NCBI RefSeq assembly: GCF_900104685.1
Contig: NZ_LT629755.1
Location: forward strand, 1,178,001-1,242,000
DNA length: 64,000 nucleotides
Direction of reading: 5' to 3'
From: Agromyces flavus
GTDB taxonomy: Bacteria; Actinomycetota; Actinomycetes; Actinomycetales; Microbacteriaceae
Shown: positions 8,163 to 18,973 of the stretch, piece by piece
How the letters are laid out: each line of letters starts with the position of its first letter
How positions within the stretch are numbered: position 1 is the first letter of the stretch
Translations under genes and position numbers: made by a program
Notes under the pieces: model-generated
What the model saw: the letters and a program-made list of their open reading frames with translations, nothing else
What the model was told of the DNA's origin: nothing
Database searches by the model: none

Positions 8163-9761
8163 GTGCTCGCCGTCCAGGACCTGGAGATCCGCGTGGGCGC
8201 GCGCCTGCTCATGGAGGGCGTGAACTTCCGCGTGTCCGACGGCGACAAGATCGGCCTCGTCGGCCGCAACGGCGCGGGCAAGACGACGCTGACCAAGACG
8301 CTGGCCGGCGAGACGCTCCCCACCTCGGGCCGCATCGACCGCTCGGGCGAGATCGGCTATCTGCCGCAGGATCCGCGCTCGGGCGACCCCGAGATGCTCG
8401 CGCGCACGCGCGTCCTCGACGCGCGCGGGCTCGGCTCGCTCGTGCTCGGCATGCGCGAGGCGTCCGAGCTCATGGGATCCAGTGACCCGGATGTCGCGGC
8501 GAAGGCGATGAAGCGCTACGGCAACCTCACCGATCGCTTCCAGGCGCTCGGCGGCTATGCGGCCGAGGCCGAGGCGGCGTCGATCGCGTCGAACCTCAAC
8601 CTGCCCGACCGCATCCTCGACCAGCCGCTGAAGACCCTGTCGGGCGGCCAGCGCCGACGCATCGAGCTCGCGCGCATCCTGTTCTCCGACGCCGACACGA
8701 TGATCCTCGACGAGCCGACGAACCACCTCGACGCCGACTCGGTCGTGTGGCTGCGCGAGTTCCTGAAGGCCTACAAGGGCGGCGTGATCGTCATCAGCCA
8801 CGACGTCGAGCTCGTCGGCGAGGTCGTGAACCGCGTGTTCTACCTCGACGCGAACCGGTCGATGATCGACATCTACAACATGGGCTGGAAGCACTACCTG
8901 CGCCAGCGCGCCGCCGACGAGGAGCGACGCAAGAAGGAGCGCGTCAACGCCGAGAAGAAGGCCGACGCGCTGCGACAGCAGGCCGCGAAGTTCGGCGCCA
9001 AGGCGACCAAGGCCGCGGCCGCCCACCAGATGGTCGCGCGCGCCGAGAAGTTGCTGGCGGGCCTCGAGGAGGTGCGCCAGGTCGACCGGGTCGCGAAGCT
9101 CCGCTTCCCGACCCCGGCGCCGTGCGGTCGCACGCCGCTCAGCGCTGAAGACCTGTCCAAGAGCTACGGCTCGCTCGAGATCTTCGCGGCCGTCGACCTC
9201 GCGATCGACCGCGGCTCGAAGGTCGTCATCATCGGCCTGAACGGCGCGGGCAAGACGACGCTGCTGCGCATCCTCGCGGGCGTCGACCGGCCCGACACGG
9301 GTGCCGTCGAGGCGGGGCACGGCCTGCGGGTCGGCTACTACGCGCAGGAGCACGAGACGCTGGATGTCGCGCGCACCGTGCTGCAGAACATGGTCAGCGC
9401 CTCACCGAACCTCACCGAGACAGAGGCGCGCAAGGTGCTCGGCTCGTTCCTGTTCACCGGCGACGACGTGCACAAGCCCGCCGGTGTCCTCTCCGGCGGC
9501 GAGAAGACCCGGCTCGCGCTGGCGATGATCGTCGTCTCCGGCGCGAACGTGCTGCTGCTCGACGAGCCGACGAACAACCTCGACCCGGCGTCGCGCGGCG
9601 AGATCCTCGACGCGCTCGCCCACTACGAGGGTGCGGTCGTGCTCGTCTCGCACGACCCCGGCGCGGTCGAGGCGCTGAACCCCGAGCGCGTGCTGATCAT
9701 GCCCGACGGCGTCGAGGACCACTGGAGTCGCGAGTACCAGGAGCTCATCGAGCTGGCATAA
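8163..9761 (+). CDS. ABC-F family ATP-binding protein
   Basis: Cytoplasmic duplicated-ATPase protein of 532 residues without membrane segments; ABC-F proteins act on ribosomes in translation control or antibiotic protection. Domain 1 has Walker A GRNGAGKT (about 38-45), signature LSGGQ and DEPTNHLD. A charged Lys/Arg/Glu-rich linker (about 255-300) corresponds to the P-site tRNA interaction motif. Domain 2 has GLNGAGKT, LSGGE and DEPTNNLD. The GTG start is supported by CGGAGG at proper spacing. Which ABC-F subfamily it belongs to (housekeeping or resistance) cannot be told by eye; nothing nearby suggests antibiotic resistance. Confidence 0.9.
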   Translation: MLAVQDLEIRVGARLLMEGVNFRVSDGDKIGLVGRNGAGKTTLTKTLAGETLPTSGRIDRSGEIGYLPQDPRSGDPEMLARTRVLDARGLGSLVLGMREASELMGSSDPDVAAKAMKRYGNLTDRFQALGGYAAEAEAASIASNLNLPDRILDQPLKTLSGGQRRRIELARILFSDADTMILDEPTNHLDADSVVWLREFLKAYKGGVIVISHDVELVGEVVNRVFYLDANRSMIDIYNMGWKHYLRQRAADEERRKKERVNAEKKADALRQQAAKFGAKATKAAAAHQMVARAEKLLAGLEEVRQVDRVAKLRFPTPAPCGRTPLSAEDLSKSYGSLEIFAAVDLAIDRGSKVVIIGLNGAGKTTLLRILAGVDRPDTGAVEAGHGLRVGYYAQEHETLDVARTVLQNMVSASPNLTETEARKVLGSFLFTGDDVHKPAGVLSGGEKTRLALAMIVVSGANVLLLDEPTNNLDPASRGEILDALAHYEGAVVLVSHDPGAVEALNPERVLIMPDGVEDHWSREYQELIELA

Positions 9762-9829
9762 CGTCATCTCGACATCGCCGGTACGGCGGGTTCGTGCCAG
9801 CCGACCCGCAGATACTCCGGACTCGAACG

Positions 9830-10687
9830 TCAGCGGCGGTCGAGGATCTCGTCCTCGACGTCGGCGTCGCTGCGCGCGCGTGCAGGTCGTGCGGGTCGTG
9901 CGGGCGTGCGTTGTTCGGCCGGATGTCGCGGTGCACCGGCCCGCTCGGCGGCATCCGTCGACAGCGCCTTGCGTTCCTGGTTCGCGAACCACCCGAGCGC
10001 GATGAACGCGAGCAGCGCGAAGACGAACCACTGGAGTGCGTACGACAGGTGAGGGCCTTCGTCACGGACCGGGCGGGGGAGCGCGAGCGGCGGCTCGGCC
10101 GCGTCGTCGCCCGACTGGACCAGGATGCCGTATGCGCCGGTGTACGACGGTTCGCCCACGCGCTCGGCCAGCTCGTCGAGGTCGATCGTCGCCATCTCGG
10201 ACCCGGAGGACGTGCGGCCCGCGATTCGCGCCTCGCCCGCCTTGAGTCGTGCGGTGACCGACACCTCGCCCTCGGGTGCGGACGGCACCTCGGAGGGCCG
10301 GCCGTCGGAGTCCTGCGCGATCCATCCGCGATCGACCATGAAGACCGTGCCATCCGTCAGCCGCAGGGGCGTGATGACCTCGAAGCCCGTGCTGCCCTCG
10401 AACGGGCGATTGCGGACGACGACCTCCTCGGCGTGCAGGTACTCGCCGGTCAGGGCGACGACCTGCCAGCGCTGGTCGATGTCGAACGCCGCGGGGTCGG
10501 GCAGCGCCTCGGCGACGGGCACGGGTTCGGCATCGTAGTTCGCGTCGATCCTGGCCACCTCGGCCAAAGCCTCGGCGCGTCGGTTGAACTGCCACGTGCC
10601 GAGCGCGGAGCAGGCGATCGCGAAGACGATCACGAGCGCGAGATAGCCGGCCCACCGCGGAGCCGCGAGGAAGCGCCAGTCGCTCAT
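9830..10687 (-). CDS. SURF1 family cytochrome oxidase assembly protein
   Basis: Membrane protein that assists maturation of haem-copper oxidases; 285 residues. A transmembrane helix near residues 15-33 and a second near 215-235 flank an extracytoplasmic domain, the usual SURF1 topology. Family motifs include GTWQFNRR, the VDRGW segment and LSYALQWF before the second helix. The tail after residue 240 is charged and Pro/Ala/Arg-rich. Its ATG overlaps the stop of the preceding small gene by 4 nt, so it is the last gene of the DUF3099-zinc ribbon-SURF1 operon. Confidence 0.9.
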   Translation of the reverse strand: MSDWRFLAAPRWAGYLALVIVFAIACSALGTWQFNRRAEALAEVARIDANYDAEPVPVAEALPDPAAFDIDQRWQVVALTGEYLHAEEVVVRNRPFEGSTGFEVITPLRLTDGTVFMVDRGWIAQDSDGRPSEVPSAPEGEVSVTARLKAGEARIAGRTSSGSEMATIDLDELAERVGEPSYTGAYGILVQSGDDAAEPPLALPRPVRDEGPHLSYALQWFVFALLAFIALGWFANQERKALSTDAAERAGAPRHPAEQRTPARPARPARARSDADVEDEILDRR

Positions 10688-10958
10688 GCGCCGTCACCGC
10701 CCGCCGCCGGCACGTCTCCGAGCGGCGCCGGTGCCGCGGCATCCGGAGCCGCCGCATCGAAGGCCGACACCCGCACGGGGAACGACCGTGCCGCGAGGAA
10801 CTCGCGGAGAAAGTCGACGTGCTCGTCGCACGCCAGCCAGGTCTTCACGCGGTCGCTGCCGTGGATCTTCGGGTTGCGCCAGTCGATGCGCCACGTCGCC
10901 GACTCGCGGCATCCCGCGCGTGAGCAGCCGCCCTTGGGGGCGGCGCCGAGTGAGCCGA

Positions 10959-10962
<4 letters not shown>
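10684..10962 (-). CDS. Small conserved protein with Cys-x4-Cys and CDEH metal-binding-like motifs
   Basis: 92-residue protein of unknown function. Cys13 and Cys18 and a later CDEH motif (about 45-48) could form a metal site. The core WRIDWRNPKIH and the RVKTWLACDEH segment look conserved; the last 25 residues are Ala/Pro/Asp-rich and probably disordered. It overlaps both neighbours by 4 nt in a DUF3099-this-SURF1 arrangement. That coupling suggests a role in respiratory-chain assembly or metal handling, but this is only guilt by association. Confidence 0.75.
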
Positions 10963-12222
<1,260 letters not shown>

Positions 12223-12242
12223 CCCCGCGACCGGCCGGCCGC

Positions 12243-13187
12243 TCAGCGGTCGACGCGGACCACCGAGTACTCGGTGTCGGGTGTCGGCGGTGTGCCGAAG
12301 CGCGCGTTGGGCAGGAACAGGTCGTTGCCGAACCGGGCGACCGTCGTCGGCACCTGGAAGTCCGGATCGGTGATCTGGTCCACCACCGTGCCGCTCGTCC
12401 CGTCGGGTGAGAGCTGGACGACAGCGACGGTGTTGAGCTGATTCTGCACCACGTAGAGCGTGCGGCCCACGACCAGCAGCCCGTCGCCCGCGGCGAGCAT
12501 CGCGCCGCCGAGGTCGACCGCCGTCGCCTCGCCGGTCGTCGGATCGACGCGGAAGAGCGTCGCCGTCGACGACTGGATGACCAGCAGCGCCTGGTGGTCG
12601 GGCGTCTCGGCGATTCCGTTCGCGTTGAATCCGCCCGACTGGTCCCAGTCGCCCGTGAGCGGCAGCGTCACGATCTCGGATTCGTCCGGGAGCGCGCCCG
12701 CGGGACCGAGCGGGAGGAAGTACAACTCGGCCGCGAAGCTGTTGGTGAACCACGCACCGTCATTCGTGAGCACGACATCGTTGATGAAGGCGGGGCCTGT
12801 CGTGAGTTGATAGGTCTGCAGCACGTCACCGGTCGCGGCGTCGACCACCCGCGCTTCGCCGGTGGGGCCGCCCGCGATGAACAACCGACCGCGCTGGTCG
12901 ACCTTCAGTCCCACTGACGGCGTACCGGGCCCCTGGAGCGTCGTGATCTCCTCACCCGTTCGCACGTCGAAGACGAAGATGTCGCCGTCGGCCAGCGAGC
13001 CGACGTATCCCGTGCCACCCGGCGCGATCGCGATGCCCTCGGGCTGGAAGCCGTTCGGAAGCGGGATCACCTCGGGTTCGCCGGGCGGAGCCTGCGGAAC
13101 GGCCAGGGCCACATGCGTGCCCGAGACGGCGAGGAGTGCGCCCAACGCGGCGGCGGCGAATGCGCGTGCGATGATGCGACCGGACAT
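12243..13187 (-). CDS. Secreted beta-propeller protein (SMP-30/NHL-like)
   Basis: 314 residues starting with a signal peptide (hydrophobic stretch about 9-27, Ala-Val-Ala cleavage region). The mature protein has repeated blocks of the type GIAIAPGGTGYVGSLADGDIF and GLKVDQRGRLFIAGG, characteristic of a six-bladed propeller related to SMP-30/NHL proteins. No enzyme motif is assured. Such proteins are sometimes labelled superoxide dismutase in databases without support. The start at 13187 is favoured over a GTG at 13193: a TAGCAT -10 element lies 6 nt upstream, giving a leaderless mRNA. Confidence 0.78.
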   Translation of the reverse strand: MSGRIIARAFAAAALGALLAVSGTHVALAVPQAPPGEPEVIPLPNGFQPEGIAIAPGGTGYVGSLADGDIFVFDVRTGEEITTLQGPGTPSVGLKVDQRGRLFIAGGPTGEARVVDAATGDVLQTYQLTTGPAFINDVVLTNDGAWFTNSFAAELYFLPLGPAGALPDESEIVTLPLTGDWDQSGGFNANGIAETPDHQALLVIQSSTATLFRVDPTTGEATAVDLGGAMLAAGDGLLVVGRTLYVVQNQLNTVAVVQLSPDGTSGTVVDQITDPDFQVPTTVARFGNDLFLPNARFGTPPTPDTEYSVVRVDR

Positions 13188-13220
13188 GGCCACATGCTAC
13201 GACCGGCTCGGAGATGCCGT

Positions 13221-13240
13221 GGAGCTTCGGAGCAAGCTCC
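13221..13240 (-). terminator. Possible terminator hairpin after serB
   Basis: A 7-bp inverted repeat (13221-13227 with 13234-13240) with a 6-nt loop lies between the serB stop and the next minus-strand gene. Short stem, so tentative. Confidence 0.35.
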
Positions 13241-13267
13241 CAGCGGTGCACCCGGCACGCGCTGGAG

Positions 13268-13930
13268 TCAGCCCCGCAGGCCGGCGAGCGCGAGCACGCC
13301 GCTCAGGTCGACGCGGTCGATCGCGACATCCGCCCGCGCCCGCACCACGGGCTTCGCACAGAACGCCACGCCGAGGGCGGCCCGATCGAGCATCCGCAGG
13401 TCGTTGGCACCGTCGCCCACCGCGATCGTTCGCGAGAGCGGCGTGCCGGACGATTCGGCCCATTCCTCGAGCGCGCGCCGCTTGGCCTCGGCATCGACGA
13501 CATCGCCGAGCACATGGCCGGTGAGCCGCCCGCCGTCGACCTCGAGCCGGTTCGCCCGGCAGAAGTCGAGGCCGAGTCGTTCGGCCAGCGGGTCGAGGAG
13601 CTCGTGGAACCCGCCGGACACGACGCCGACGCGGCCACCGGCGGCGTGCACGCCGTCGATGAGGTCCCGCACGCCGGGGGTCGGCGTGAGCCGGCCGCGC
13701 GCGGCGTCGACCTCGCCGACCGGCAGCCCCGCGAGGGTCGCGACGCGTTCGCGCAGGCTCGCCGCGAAGTCGAGCTCGCCGCGCATGGCGCGTTCGGTGA
13801 CCGCGGCGACGTGCTCGAGGCTCCCGGCCGCCTCGGCGAGCAGCTCGATCGCCTCCTCGCGGATGAGGGTCGAGTCGGCGTCGAGCACGACGAGCAGGCC
13901 GCCTCGGCGGCCGGACGGCGCGGCCGTCAC
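13268..13930 (-). CDS. serB: Phosphoserine phosphatase
   Basis: HAD-superfamily enzyme that hydrolyses phosphoserine in the last step of serine synthesis; 220 residues, cytoplasmic. It carries DADST (nucleophile Asp17, general acid Asp19), the SGG motif in VVSGGF, and GDGANDL for Mg binding. The N-terminal ACT domains of longer actinobacterial SerB proteins are absent, so this is the short form. The GTG start at 13930 overlaps the glgC stop as GTGA, so it is translationally coupled to glgC. That pairing has no obvious metabolic logic and may be positional. Confidence 0.88.
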   Translation of the reverse strand: MTAAPSGRRGGLLVVLDADSTLIREEAIELLAEAAGSLEHVAAVTERAMRGELDFAASLRERVATLAGLPVGEVDAARGRLTPTPGVRDLIDGVHAAGGRVGVVSGGFHELLDPLAERLGLDFCRANRLEVDGGRLTGHVLGDVVDAEAKRRALEEWAESSGTPLSRTIAVGDGANDLRMLDRAALGVAFCAKPVVRARADVAIDRVDLSGVLALAGLRG

Positions 13931-15177
13931 GCGGTGGCCCGCACGTGCGAGCCCTTGCCCACCACGGTGATGCCGCTGTCGGTCACGACGAAGCCCCGCG
14001 CGAGGTCCTCGGCTCGGTCGATGCCGATGTGCGCGCCCTCCTCGACGACGACCTCCTTGTCGAGGATGGCGCGTCGCACCGTTGCACCGGCCTCGATGCG
14101 GGCCCGGTCGAACAGGATCGAGTCCGACACGTTGGCGCCCGAGCCCACGATGGCCCACGGGCCGAGCACGCTGCGCTCGACGTGCGCCCCGGAGATCACC
14201 GACCCGAGCGAGACGATCGAGTCGATGACGGTGCCGAGCGAGCCGCGCGCGTCGCGCGTGAACTTCGCCGGCGGCGAGTTCACCTGCTGGCTGAAGATCG
14301 GCCACTCCTGGTTGTAGAGGTTGAAGACCGGGAGCACCGAGATGAGGTCCTGGTGCGCCTCGAAGAACGAGTCGATCGTTCCGACGTCGCGCCAGTAGTA
14401 CCGGTCGCGGTCGGTCGACCCCGGCACGTCGTTGCGCTTGAGGTCGTACACGCCGGCGTTGCCCTGCTCGACGAAGGCGGGGATGATGTCACCGCCCATG
14501 TCGTGGCTGGAATCGGTGCGCTCGCCGTCGCGCAGGACCGCGTCGATGAGCGCGTCGGCGTTGAATACGTAGTTGCCCATCGAGGCGAGCACCTCGTTGG
14601 GGGAGTCGGGCAGGCCCTCGGGGTCGCTCGGCTTCTCGAGGAAGCGGTGGATGCGGTCGGGGGACTTCGGGTCGACCTCGATGACGCCGAACTGGTTCGC
14701 GAGCGAGATCGGCTGGCGGATGGCGGCGACCGTCGCCTCGGCGCCCGAGTCGATGTGGGCCTGGATCATCTGGCTGAAGTCCATGCGGTAGACGTGGTCG
14801 GCGCCCACGACGACGATGATGTCGGGCTGCTCGTCGTAGATGAGGTTCAGGCTCTGGAGGATCGCGTCGGCCGATCCGGAGAACCACCGCTTGCCGAGTC
14901 GCTGCTGGGCCGGCACCGAGGCGATGTACGAGCCGAGCATGCCGTCGAGCCGCCACGTCTGCGAGACGTGGCGGTCGAGGCTGTGGGACTTGTACTGGGT
15001 GAGCACGACCATCTGACGGAGCCCCGAGTTCACGAGGTTCGACAGTGCGAAGTCGATGAGCCGGTACTGCCCGCCGAAGGGGACGCCGGGCTTGGCGCGG
15101 TCCTCCGTGAGGGGCATGAGGCGCTTCCCCTCGCCGCCCGCGAGGATGATTCCGAAGATCTTGCGCGTCGCCACCAT
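13927..15177 (-). CDS. glgC: Glucose-1-phosphate adenylyltransferase
   Basis: Makes ADP-glucose from glucose-1-phosphate and ATP, the committed step of glycogen (or maltose-1-phosphate) synthesis; 416 residues. The nucleotidyltransferase domain opens with [35 protein letters not shown] and the FLEKP sugar-phosphate motif follow, then a C-terminal left-handed beta-helix with hexapeptide-like repeats. The ATG at 15177 is preceded by TACGCT 6 nt upstream, so translation is likely leaderless. Divergent from glgA across 78 bp; coupled to serB downstream. Confidence 0.95.
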   Translation of the reverse strand: MVATRKIFGIILAGGEGKRLMPLTEDRAKPGVPFGGQYRLIDFALSNLVNSGLRQMVVLTQYKSHSLDRHVSQTWRLDGMLGSYIASVPAQQRLGKRWFSGSADAILQSLNLIYDEQPDIIVVVGADHVYRMDFSQMIQAHIDSGAEATVAAIRQPISLANQFGVIEVDPKSPDRIHRFLEKPSDPEGLPDSPNEVLASMGNYVFNADALIDAVLRDGERTDSSHDMGGDIIPAFVEQGNAGVYDLKRNDVPGSTDRDRYYWRDVGTIDSFFEAHQDLISVLPVFNLYNQEWPIFSQQVNSPPAKFTRDARGSLGTVIDSIVSLGSVISGAHVERSVLGPWAIVGSGANVSDSILFDRARIEAGATVRRAILDKEVVVEEGAHIGIDRAEDLARGFVVTDSGITVVGKGSHVRATA

Positions 15178-15255
15178 GTGCCCAGCGTAGTCAGCACCGC
15201 GTCGGCTGGGGCAGGAGGTTGACGGCGAATGACCCCGTGGGGCTAACGTTGCCGC
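15178..15255. promoter_or_regulatory. Divergent glgC-glgA promoter region
   Basis: Both genes are driven from 78 bp. For glgA, TTGACG (15219-15224) and TAACGT (15244-15249) precede the ATG at 15256 by 6 nt. For glgC, TACGCT on the minus strand ends 6 nt before its ATG at 15177. Both mRNAs therefore look leaderless. The glgA -35/-10 spacing of 19 nt is long. Confidence 0.5.
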
Positions 15256-16446
15256 ATGCGAGTCGACCTCCTCACCCGCGAGTACCCGCCGGAGATCTAC
15301 GGAGGCGCCGGCGTGCATGTCGCCGAGCTCGTGCGGGCGCTGCGCCGCGACATCGATGTGCAGGTCCGCTGCTTCGGGGGATCGCGAGACGAGGCGAGCA
15401 CGACCGCGTACGCAACGCCGGCAGAGTTCGCCTCCGCGAACGCCGCGCTGTCGACCATGGCCGTCGACCTGCTGATGGCCCAGGATGCCGCGGGCGCCGA
15501 CCTCGTGCATTCCCACACGTGGTACGCGAACTTCGCGGGCTTCACCGCGAAGCAGCTCCACGGCGTGCCGCACGTCGTGACGGCGCACAGCCTCGAGCCG
15601 CTGCGTCCGTGGAAGGCCGAGCAGCTCGGCGGCGGCTACCGCGTCTCGAGCTGGGTGGAGCGCACGGCGTTCGAGGACGCCGACGCGGTGATCGCCGTGA
15701 GCGACGGCATGCGTCGCGACATCCTGCGCTCGTACCCCGGCATCGATCCCGAGCGCGTCTCGGTCGTGTACAACGGCATCGACCTGACCGATTGGAAGCC
15801 GAACGACGACCCCGACCAGGTGCGCGCACTGGGCGTCGACCCCGACCGGCCGTCGATCGTCTTCGTCGGGCGCATCACCCGGCAGAAGGGCCTGCCGTAC
15901 CTGCTGCGGGCCGCGCGCGTCCTGCCGCCCGAGGTGCAGCTGGTGTTCTGCGCCGGTGCACCCGACACCCCCGAGATCATGGCCGAGGTGTCCGGGCTGG
16001 TCGCCGAGCTCGGCCGCACGCGCGAGGGCGTCGTGTGGATCGAGCGGCACCTGCCGCGCAACGAGCTCACCGCCCTCCTCACCGCGGCGACGTGCTTCGT
16101 GTGCCCGTCGGTCTACGAACCGCTCGGGATCGTGAACCTCGAGGCGATGGCGTGCGGCGCGGCGGTCGTCGGCACGGCCACCGGCGGCATCCCCGAGGTC
16201 GTCGACGACGGCGTCACTGGCGTGCTCGTGCCCATCGAGCAGCACGAGGATGGCACCGGGACGCCGCTGGACCCCGAGAAGTTCGTCGCCGACCTGGCCG
16301 ACGCGCTGACGCGGGTCGTGAGCGATCCCGCGCGGGCCCGAGAGATGGGCGCCGCGGGGCGCGTGCGCGCCGAGCAGCACTTCGCGTGGGACGCGATCGC
16401 GAGCGAGACGCGCGCCCTCTACGAGCGGGTGCTCGCGGGTCGCTGA
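15256..16446 (+). CDS. glgA: Glycogen synthase / maltose-1-phosphate synthase, GT4 family
   Basis: Actinobacterial GT4-type enzyme of 396 residues using ADP-glucose; homologues make alpha-1,4-glucan or maltose-1-phosphate (GlgM). The N-terminal domain has [14 protein letters not shown], the glucosyl-donor loop seen in glycogen synthases. The C-terminal GT-B domain has [10 protein letters not shown] and the [10 protein letters not shown] motif (about 289-298) whose Glu residues bind the nucleotide sugar. Its divergent partner glgC supplies ADP-glucose. Which product is made cannot be decided from sequence alone. Confidence 0.92.
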   Translation: MRVDLLTREYPPEIYGGAGVHVAELVRALRRDIDVQVRCFGGSRDEASTTAYATPAEFASANAALSTMAVDLLMAQDAAGADLVHSHTWYANFAGFTAKQLHGVPHVVTAHSLEPLRPWKAEQLGGGYRVSSWVERTAFEDADAVIAVSDGMRRDILRSYPGIDPERVSVVYNGIDLTDWKPNDDPDQVRALGVDPDRPSIVFVGRITRQKGLPYLLRAARVLPPEVQLVFCAGAPDTPEIMAEVSGLVAELGRTREGVVWIERHLPRNELTALLTAATCFVCPSVYEPLGIVNLEAMACGAAVVGTATGGIPEVVDDGVTGVLVPIEQHEDGTGTPLDPEKFVADLADALTRVVSDPARAREMGAAGRVRAEQHFAWDAIASETRALYERVLAGR

Positions 16447-16470
16447 CCCCTCCCGGGGTGCGCGGAGGGG
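16447..16470 (+). terminator. GC-rich hairpin after glgA
   Basis: A 7-bp stem (CCCCTCC at 16447-16453 with GGAGGGG at 16464-16470) immediately follows the glgA stop. No T-run, so tentative. Confidence 0.4.
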
Positions 16471-16498
16471 TGCCATCCGTCCCACTAGCATGGAACGC

Positions 16499-17290
16499 AT
16501 GGCGTCTACGGTTCTGCAGTTCCAGCACGTGTCGGTGGTCCGCGACGGCAACGCGATCCTCGACGGCATCGACTGGAACGTCGAATCCGACGAGCGCTGG
16601 GTGGTCCTCGGCCCGAACGGCGCCGGCAAGACCACGCTGCTGCAGATCGCGGCCGCAGCCATGCACCCGACGACCGGTTCGGCCGAGGTGCTCCAGGAGT
16701 CGCTCGGCAAGGTCGACGTCTTCGAACTGCGACCCATGATCGGCTTCGCGTCGACCGCGATGGCACGTCGGATCCCGAAGAACGAGACCGTCCTCGACGC
16801 CGTGCTCACCGCGGCCTACTCCGTCACCGGCCGGTGGAACGAGGAGTACGAGGCGATCGACGATCGTCGTGCACAGCGCGTGCTCAAGGAATGGGGCCTC
16901 GAGGGCTTCGCGGGCCGCCGTTTCGGCAGCCTCTCCGACGGCGAGCAGAAGCGCGTGCAGATCGCGCGATCCGTGATGACAGACCCCGAGCTGCTGCTGC
17001 TCGACGAGCCCGCGGCGTCGCTCGACCTCGGTGCGCGCGAGGAACTCGTCGCACTCCTCGGCGGATACGCGTCCTCACCGTCCTCGCCCGCGATCGTGAT
17101 GGTCACGCACCACGTCGAGGAGATCCCCGAGGGCTTCACGCACGCGTTGCTCCTCGCCGACGGCAGGATCCGCGCGGCCGGCCCGATCGCCGAGGCGTTG
17201 ACCCCCGAGACGCTCAGCGAGACGTTCGGCATGCCGATCGAGCTCACCGAGCGCGACGGCCGCTACACGGCGCGCCGCCAGGCAGCCTGA
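16499..17290 (+). CDS. Orphan ABC transporter ATP-binding protein
   Basis: Single nucleotide-binding domain of 263 residues. Walker A is GPNGAGKT (about 37-44), the signature is LSDGEQKR rather than LSGGQ, Walker B is LLLLDEPA and the switch is THHVEE. No permease or binding-protein gene is adjacent, so its partner and substrate are unknown; the domain resembles YlmA/ModF-type stand-alone ATPases. The ATG at 16499 is chosen because TAGCAT (16486-16491) ends 7 nt upstream; the ATG at 16490 overlaps that -10 element. Confidence 0.85.
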   Translation: MASTVLQFQHVSVVRDGNAILDGIDWNVESDERWVVLGPNGAGKTTLLQIAAAAMHPTTGSAEVLQESLGKVDVFELRPMIGFASTAMARRIPKNETVLDAVLTAAYSVTGRWNEEYEAIDDRRAQRVLKEWGLEGFAGRRFGSLSDGEQKRVQIARSVMTDPELLLLDEPAASLDLGAREELVALLGGYASSPSSPAIVMVTHHVEEIPEGFTHALLLADGRIRAAGPIAEALTPETLSETFGMPIELTERDGRYTARRQAA

Positions 17291-17314
17291 GCCGCACCAG
17301 ATCCCAGCCTCTGC

Positions 17315-17399
17315 TAGACTTCTGTTTTGGCCCGACGGCCGACACGCTTCCCTGCCCAGAGGCGGGGCGAACCCATCATCCGATCAGCAAGGACTCTTC
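17315..17399 (+). promoter_or_regulatory. rpmE2 promoter and structured leader
   Basis: TGCTAGACT (17312-17320) is an extended -10 element. It leaves a leader of about 70 nt containing a short GC hairpin (CCCTGC pairing with GCGGGG around 17350-17370) and an AAGGA ribosome site. Autoregulatory leaders are known for L31 genes in Actinobacteria; whether this is one is not established here. Confidence 0.35.
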
Positions 17400-17648
17400 A
17401 TGAAGGCCGACATCCACCCCGCCTACAACGCCGTCGTCTTCCGCGACCTCGCCTCGGGCGCCACGTTCCTCACCCGCTCGACGGTGTCCAGCGACAAGAC
17501 GATCGAGCTCGACGGTGAGACCTACCCGGTCATCGACGTCGAGATCTCGTCCGAGTCGCACCCGTTCTACACGGGCAAGCAGCGCATCATGGACTCGGCG
17601 GGCCGCGTCGAGAAGTTCAACAAGCGCTTCAAGAACTTCGGCGCCTAA
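17400..17648 (+). CDS. rpmE2: 50S ribosomal protein L31, type B (zinc-free)
   Basis: Ribosomal protein L31 of 82 residues, starting MKADIHP and containing [13 protein letters not shown], the type-B signature. The Cys residues that bind zinc in type-A L31 are missing, so this is the C-minus form. Such forms usually replace the zinc form during zinc limitation, or are the only L31 in some Actinobacteria. No Zur-type operator was recognised. It is monocistronic: own extended -10 promoter and a strong terminator 9 nt after the stop. Confidence 0.95.
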   Translation: MKADIHPAYNAVVFRDLASGATFLTRSTVSSDKTIELDGETYPVIDVEISSESHPFYTGKQRIMDSAGRVEKFNKRFKNFGA

Positions 17649-17657
17649 GACGCCACC

Positions 17658-17693
17658 ACGAAGGGCGCGCGACTCCGGTCGCGCGCCCTTCGT
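17658..17693. terminator. Terminator after rpmE2
   Basis: A perfect 16-bp stem (17658-17673 with 17678-17693) has a 4-nt loop. It lies between rpmE2 and the convergent minus-strand hypothetical gene and can act in both directions. Confidence 0.85.
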
Positions 17694-17729
17694 CATGCCG
17701 CCGACGCACCGCCCGGATTCAGGCCTCGT

Positions 17730-18227
17730 TCACGCCTCGGGAGACGGCGATGCGGTGATGTAGCCGGTCGCCCAGTCGATCGCCGCGAGCTGCGCCTCGT
17801 GCGGCGTGGAGCGGCCGGCATCGAGCGCGGCGCCGATGTCGATCAGCTCGCGAGCGCCGACCGAGTCGGCGCGATCGCCCACGAGCGCTCGCGCCCGGTC
17901 GAGGAGCTCGCGCACCGAGATGCGATCGTGCAGCAGCAGCGCGCCGAGCTCGCGCAGCGCCAGCCGCGTGGTCTCGGGCGCGGCGGCATCGGGCATCTCG
18001 AGCCCGAGCTCGTCGAATGCGCGGCCCAGGGCGGCGCGGATGTCCCACGGATCCTCCGCGTCGGACATCCCGGCGAGCTCGCGGAGCGCCGCCGAGTCGG
18101 CCCCGGCGACGATGAGGTCGACGGCCGCCTCGAGCACGGGATCGACCGGGGTGTCGCCGAGGATCCACAGCGCGCTCGCGTCAACGAGCGCCTCGGTCTC
18201 CGAACGGTTCACGCGGGCTGGCTCCAT
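17730..18227 (-). CDS. Hypothetical soluble protein
   Basis: 165 residues, not recognised. It looks all-helical, rich in Ala, Leu, Asp and Glu, with no membrane segment, signal peptide or Cys. The ATG at 18227 (MEPARVNRSETEALV) is 40 nt after the stop of the exonuclease gene on the same strand, so the two may be co-transcribed. Low aromatic content and an acidic character suggest a small cytoplasmic protein; no function is proposed. Confidence 0.65.
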   Translation of the reverse strand: MEPARVNRSETEALVDASALWILGDTPVDPVLEAAVDLIVAGADSAALRELAGMSDAEDPWDIRAALGRAFDELGLEMPDAAAPETTRLALRELGALLLHDRISVRELLDRARALVGDRADSVGARELIDIGAALDAGRSTPHEAQLAAIDWATGYITASPSPEA

Positions 18228-18267
18228 GTGCCAAGGATTCCACGACGGCGCGCGATGCGCGACGGCC

Positions 18268-18966
18268 TCAGCGCAACGGCCAGGCGCCCGACGTGGTGAA
18301 CTCGGGCTCGCCGTTGCGCCGGCGCCAGTCCTGGTAGCTCTCGGCCTGCTGGCGGCTCCAGTCGACCTGGCGTGCGTGCAACTCGGCGATCGCGCACGCC
18401 GCGAGCTCTGGGAATGCCCGAGCGATCGCCTGCGCGACGCGCCCTGCCGCGATGGCATCGGCGCCCGCGTCGTGCGCGGCCAGCAGTTCGACGCCGTAGT
18501 GCTCGCACGCCGCGGTGAGCGTTCGCTTGCCCGACCGGTACCGGTCGACGGCCTTGTCGATCACGAGCGGATCGACGACCCAACCCGGACCGCGGAACGG
18601 CTCGTGCCCGTACCGCTCGGCCTCGTACCGCAGGAGCGAGAGGTCGTATGCGGCGTTGTACGCCACGATGGGCAGGCTCCGAGCCGCGACCTCCCGCAGT
18701 GTCGCGATGATCTCGCCGACCGCGCGTGCGGCCGCGATCCCCTCGAGCCGCGCCCGCTCGGTGGTGACGCCGTGGATCAGCGTCGCGGCCGTCGGGATCT
18801 CGACACCGGGATCGACGAGCCACTGCCGCTGCTCGAGCACGTCGCCCTCGGGCCCGATGACGCCGACGTGCGCGGTCACGACCCGGCACGTGTCGATGTC
18901 GATGCCGGTGGTCTCGAGATCGAAGACGGCGAGGGTGTCGGCCCAGGCGGCGGGGGAGTGCTCCAT
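18268..18966 (-). CDS. DEDDh 3'-5' exonuclease (DnaQ-like)
   Basis: 232-residue exonuclease of the epsilon/RNase T superfamily, acting on DNA or RNA 3' ends. Catalytic residues: Asp16 and Glu18 in DLETTG, the ExoII Asp in NAAYDLSLL (about 102-110), and His/Asp in AHDAGADA (about 165-172), which gives the DEDDh class. It is not fused to a polymerase or UvrC domain. The ATG at 18966 is selected because TACCGT ends 7 nt upstream. That -10 is part of a RecA-NDp/PafBC-like promoter, which points to a DNA-damage role. It faces the divergent alpha/beta hydrolase gene. Confidence 0.88.
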   Translation of the reverse strand: MEHSPAAWADTLAVFDLETTGIDIDTCRVVTAHVGVIGPEGDVLEQRQWLVDPGVEIPTAATLIHGVTTERARLEGIAAARAVGEIIATLREVAARSLPIVAYNAAYDLSLLRYEAERYGHEPFRGPGWVVDPLVIDKAVDRYRSGKRTLTAACEHYGVELLAAHDAGADAIAAGRVAQAIARAFPELAACAIAELHARQVDWSRQQAESYQDWRRRNGEPEFTTSGAWPLR

Positions 18967-18973
18967 GCCGGTC

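Noticed and set aside
15178..16809. Upstream part of a long minus-strand reading frame antisense to glgA and the ABC ATPase
   Set aside because: It is the shadow of plus-strand genes; GlgC homology begins only at 15177.
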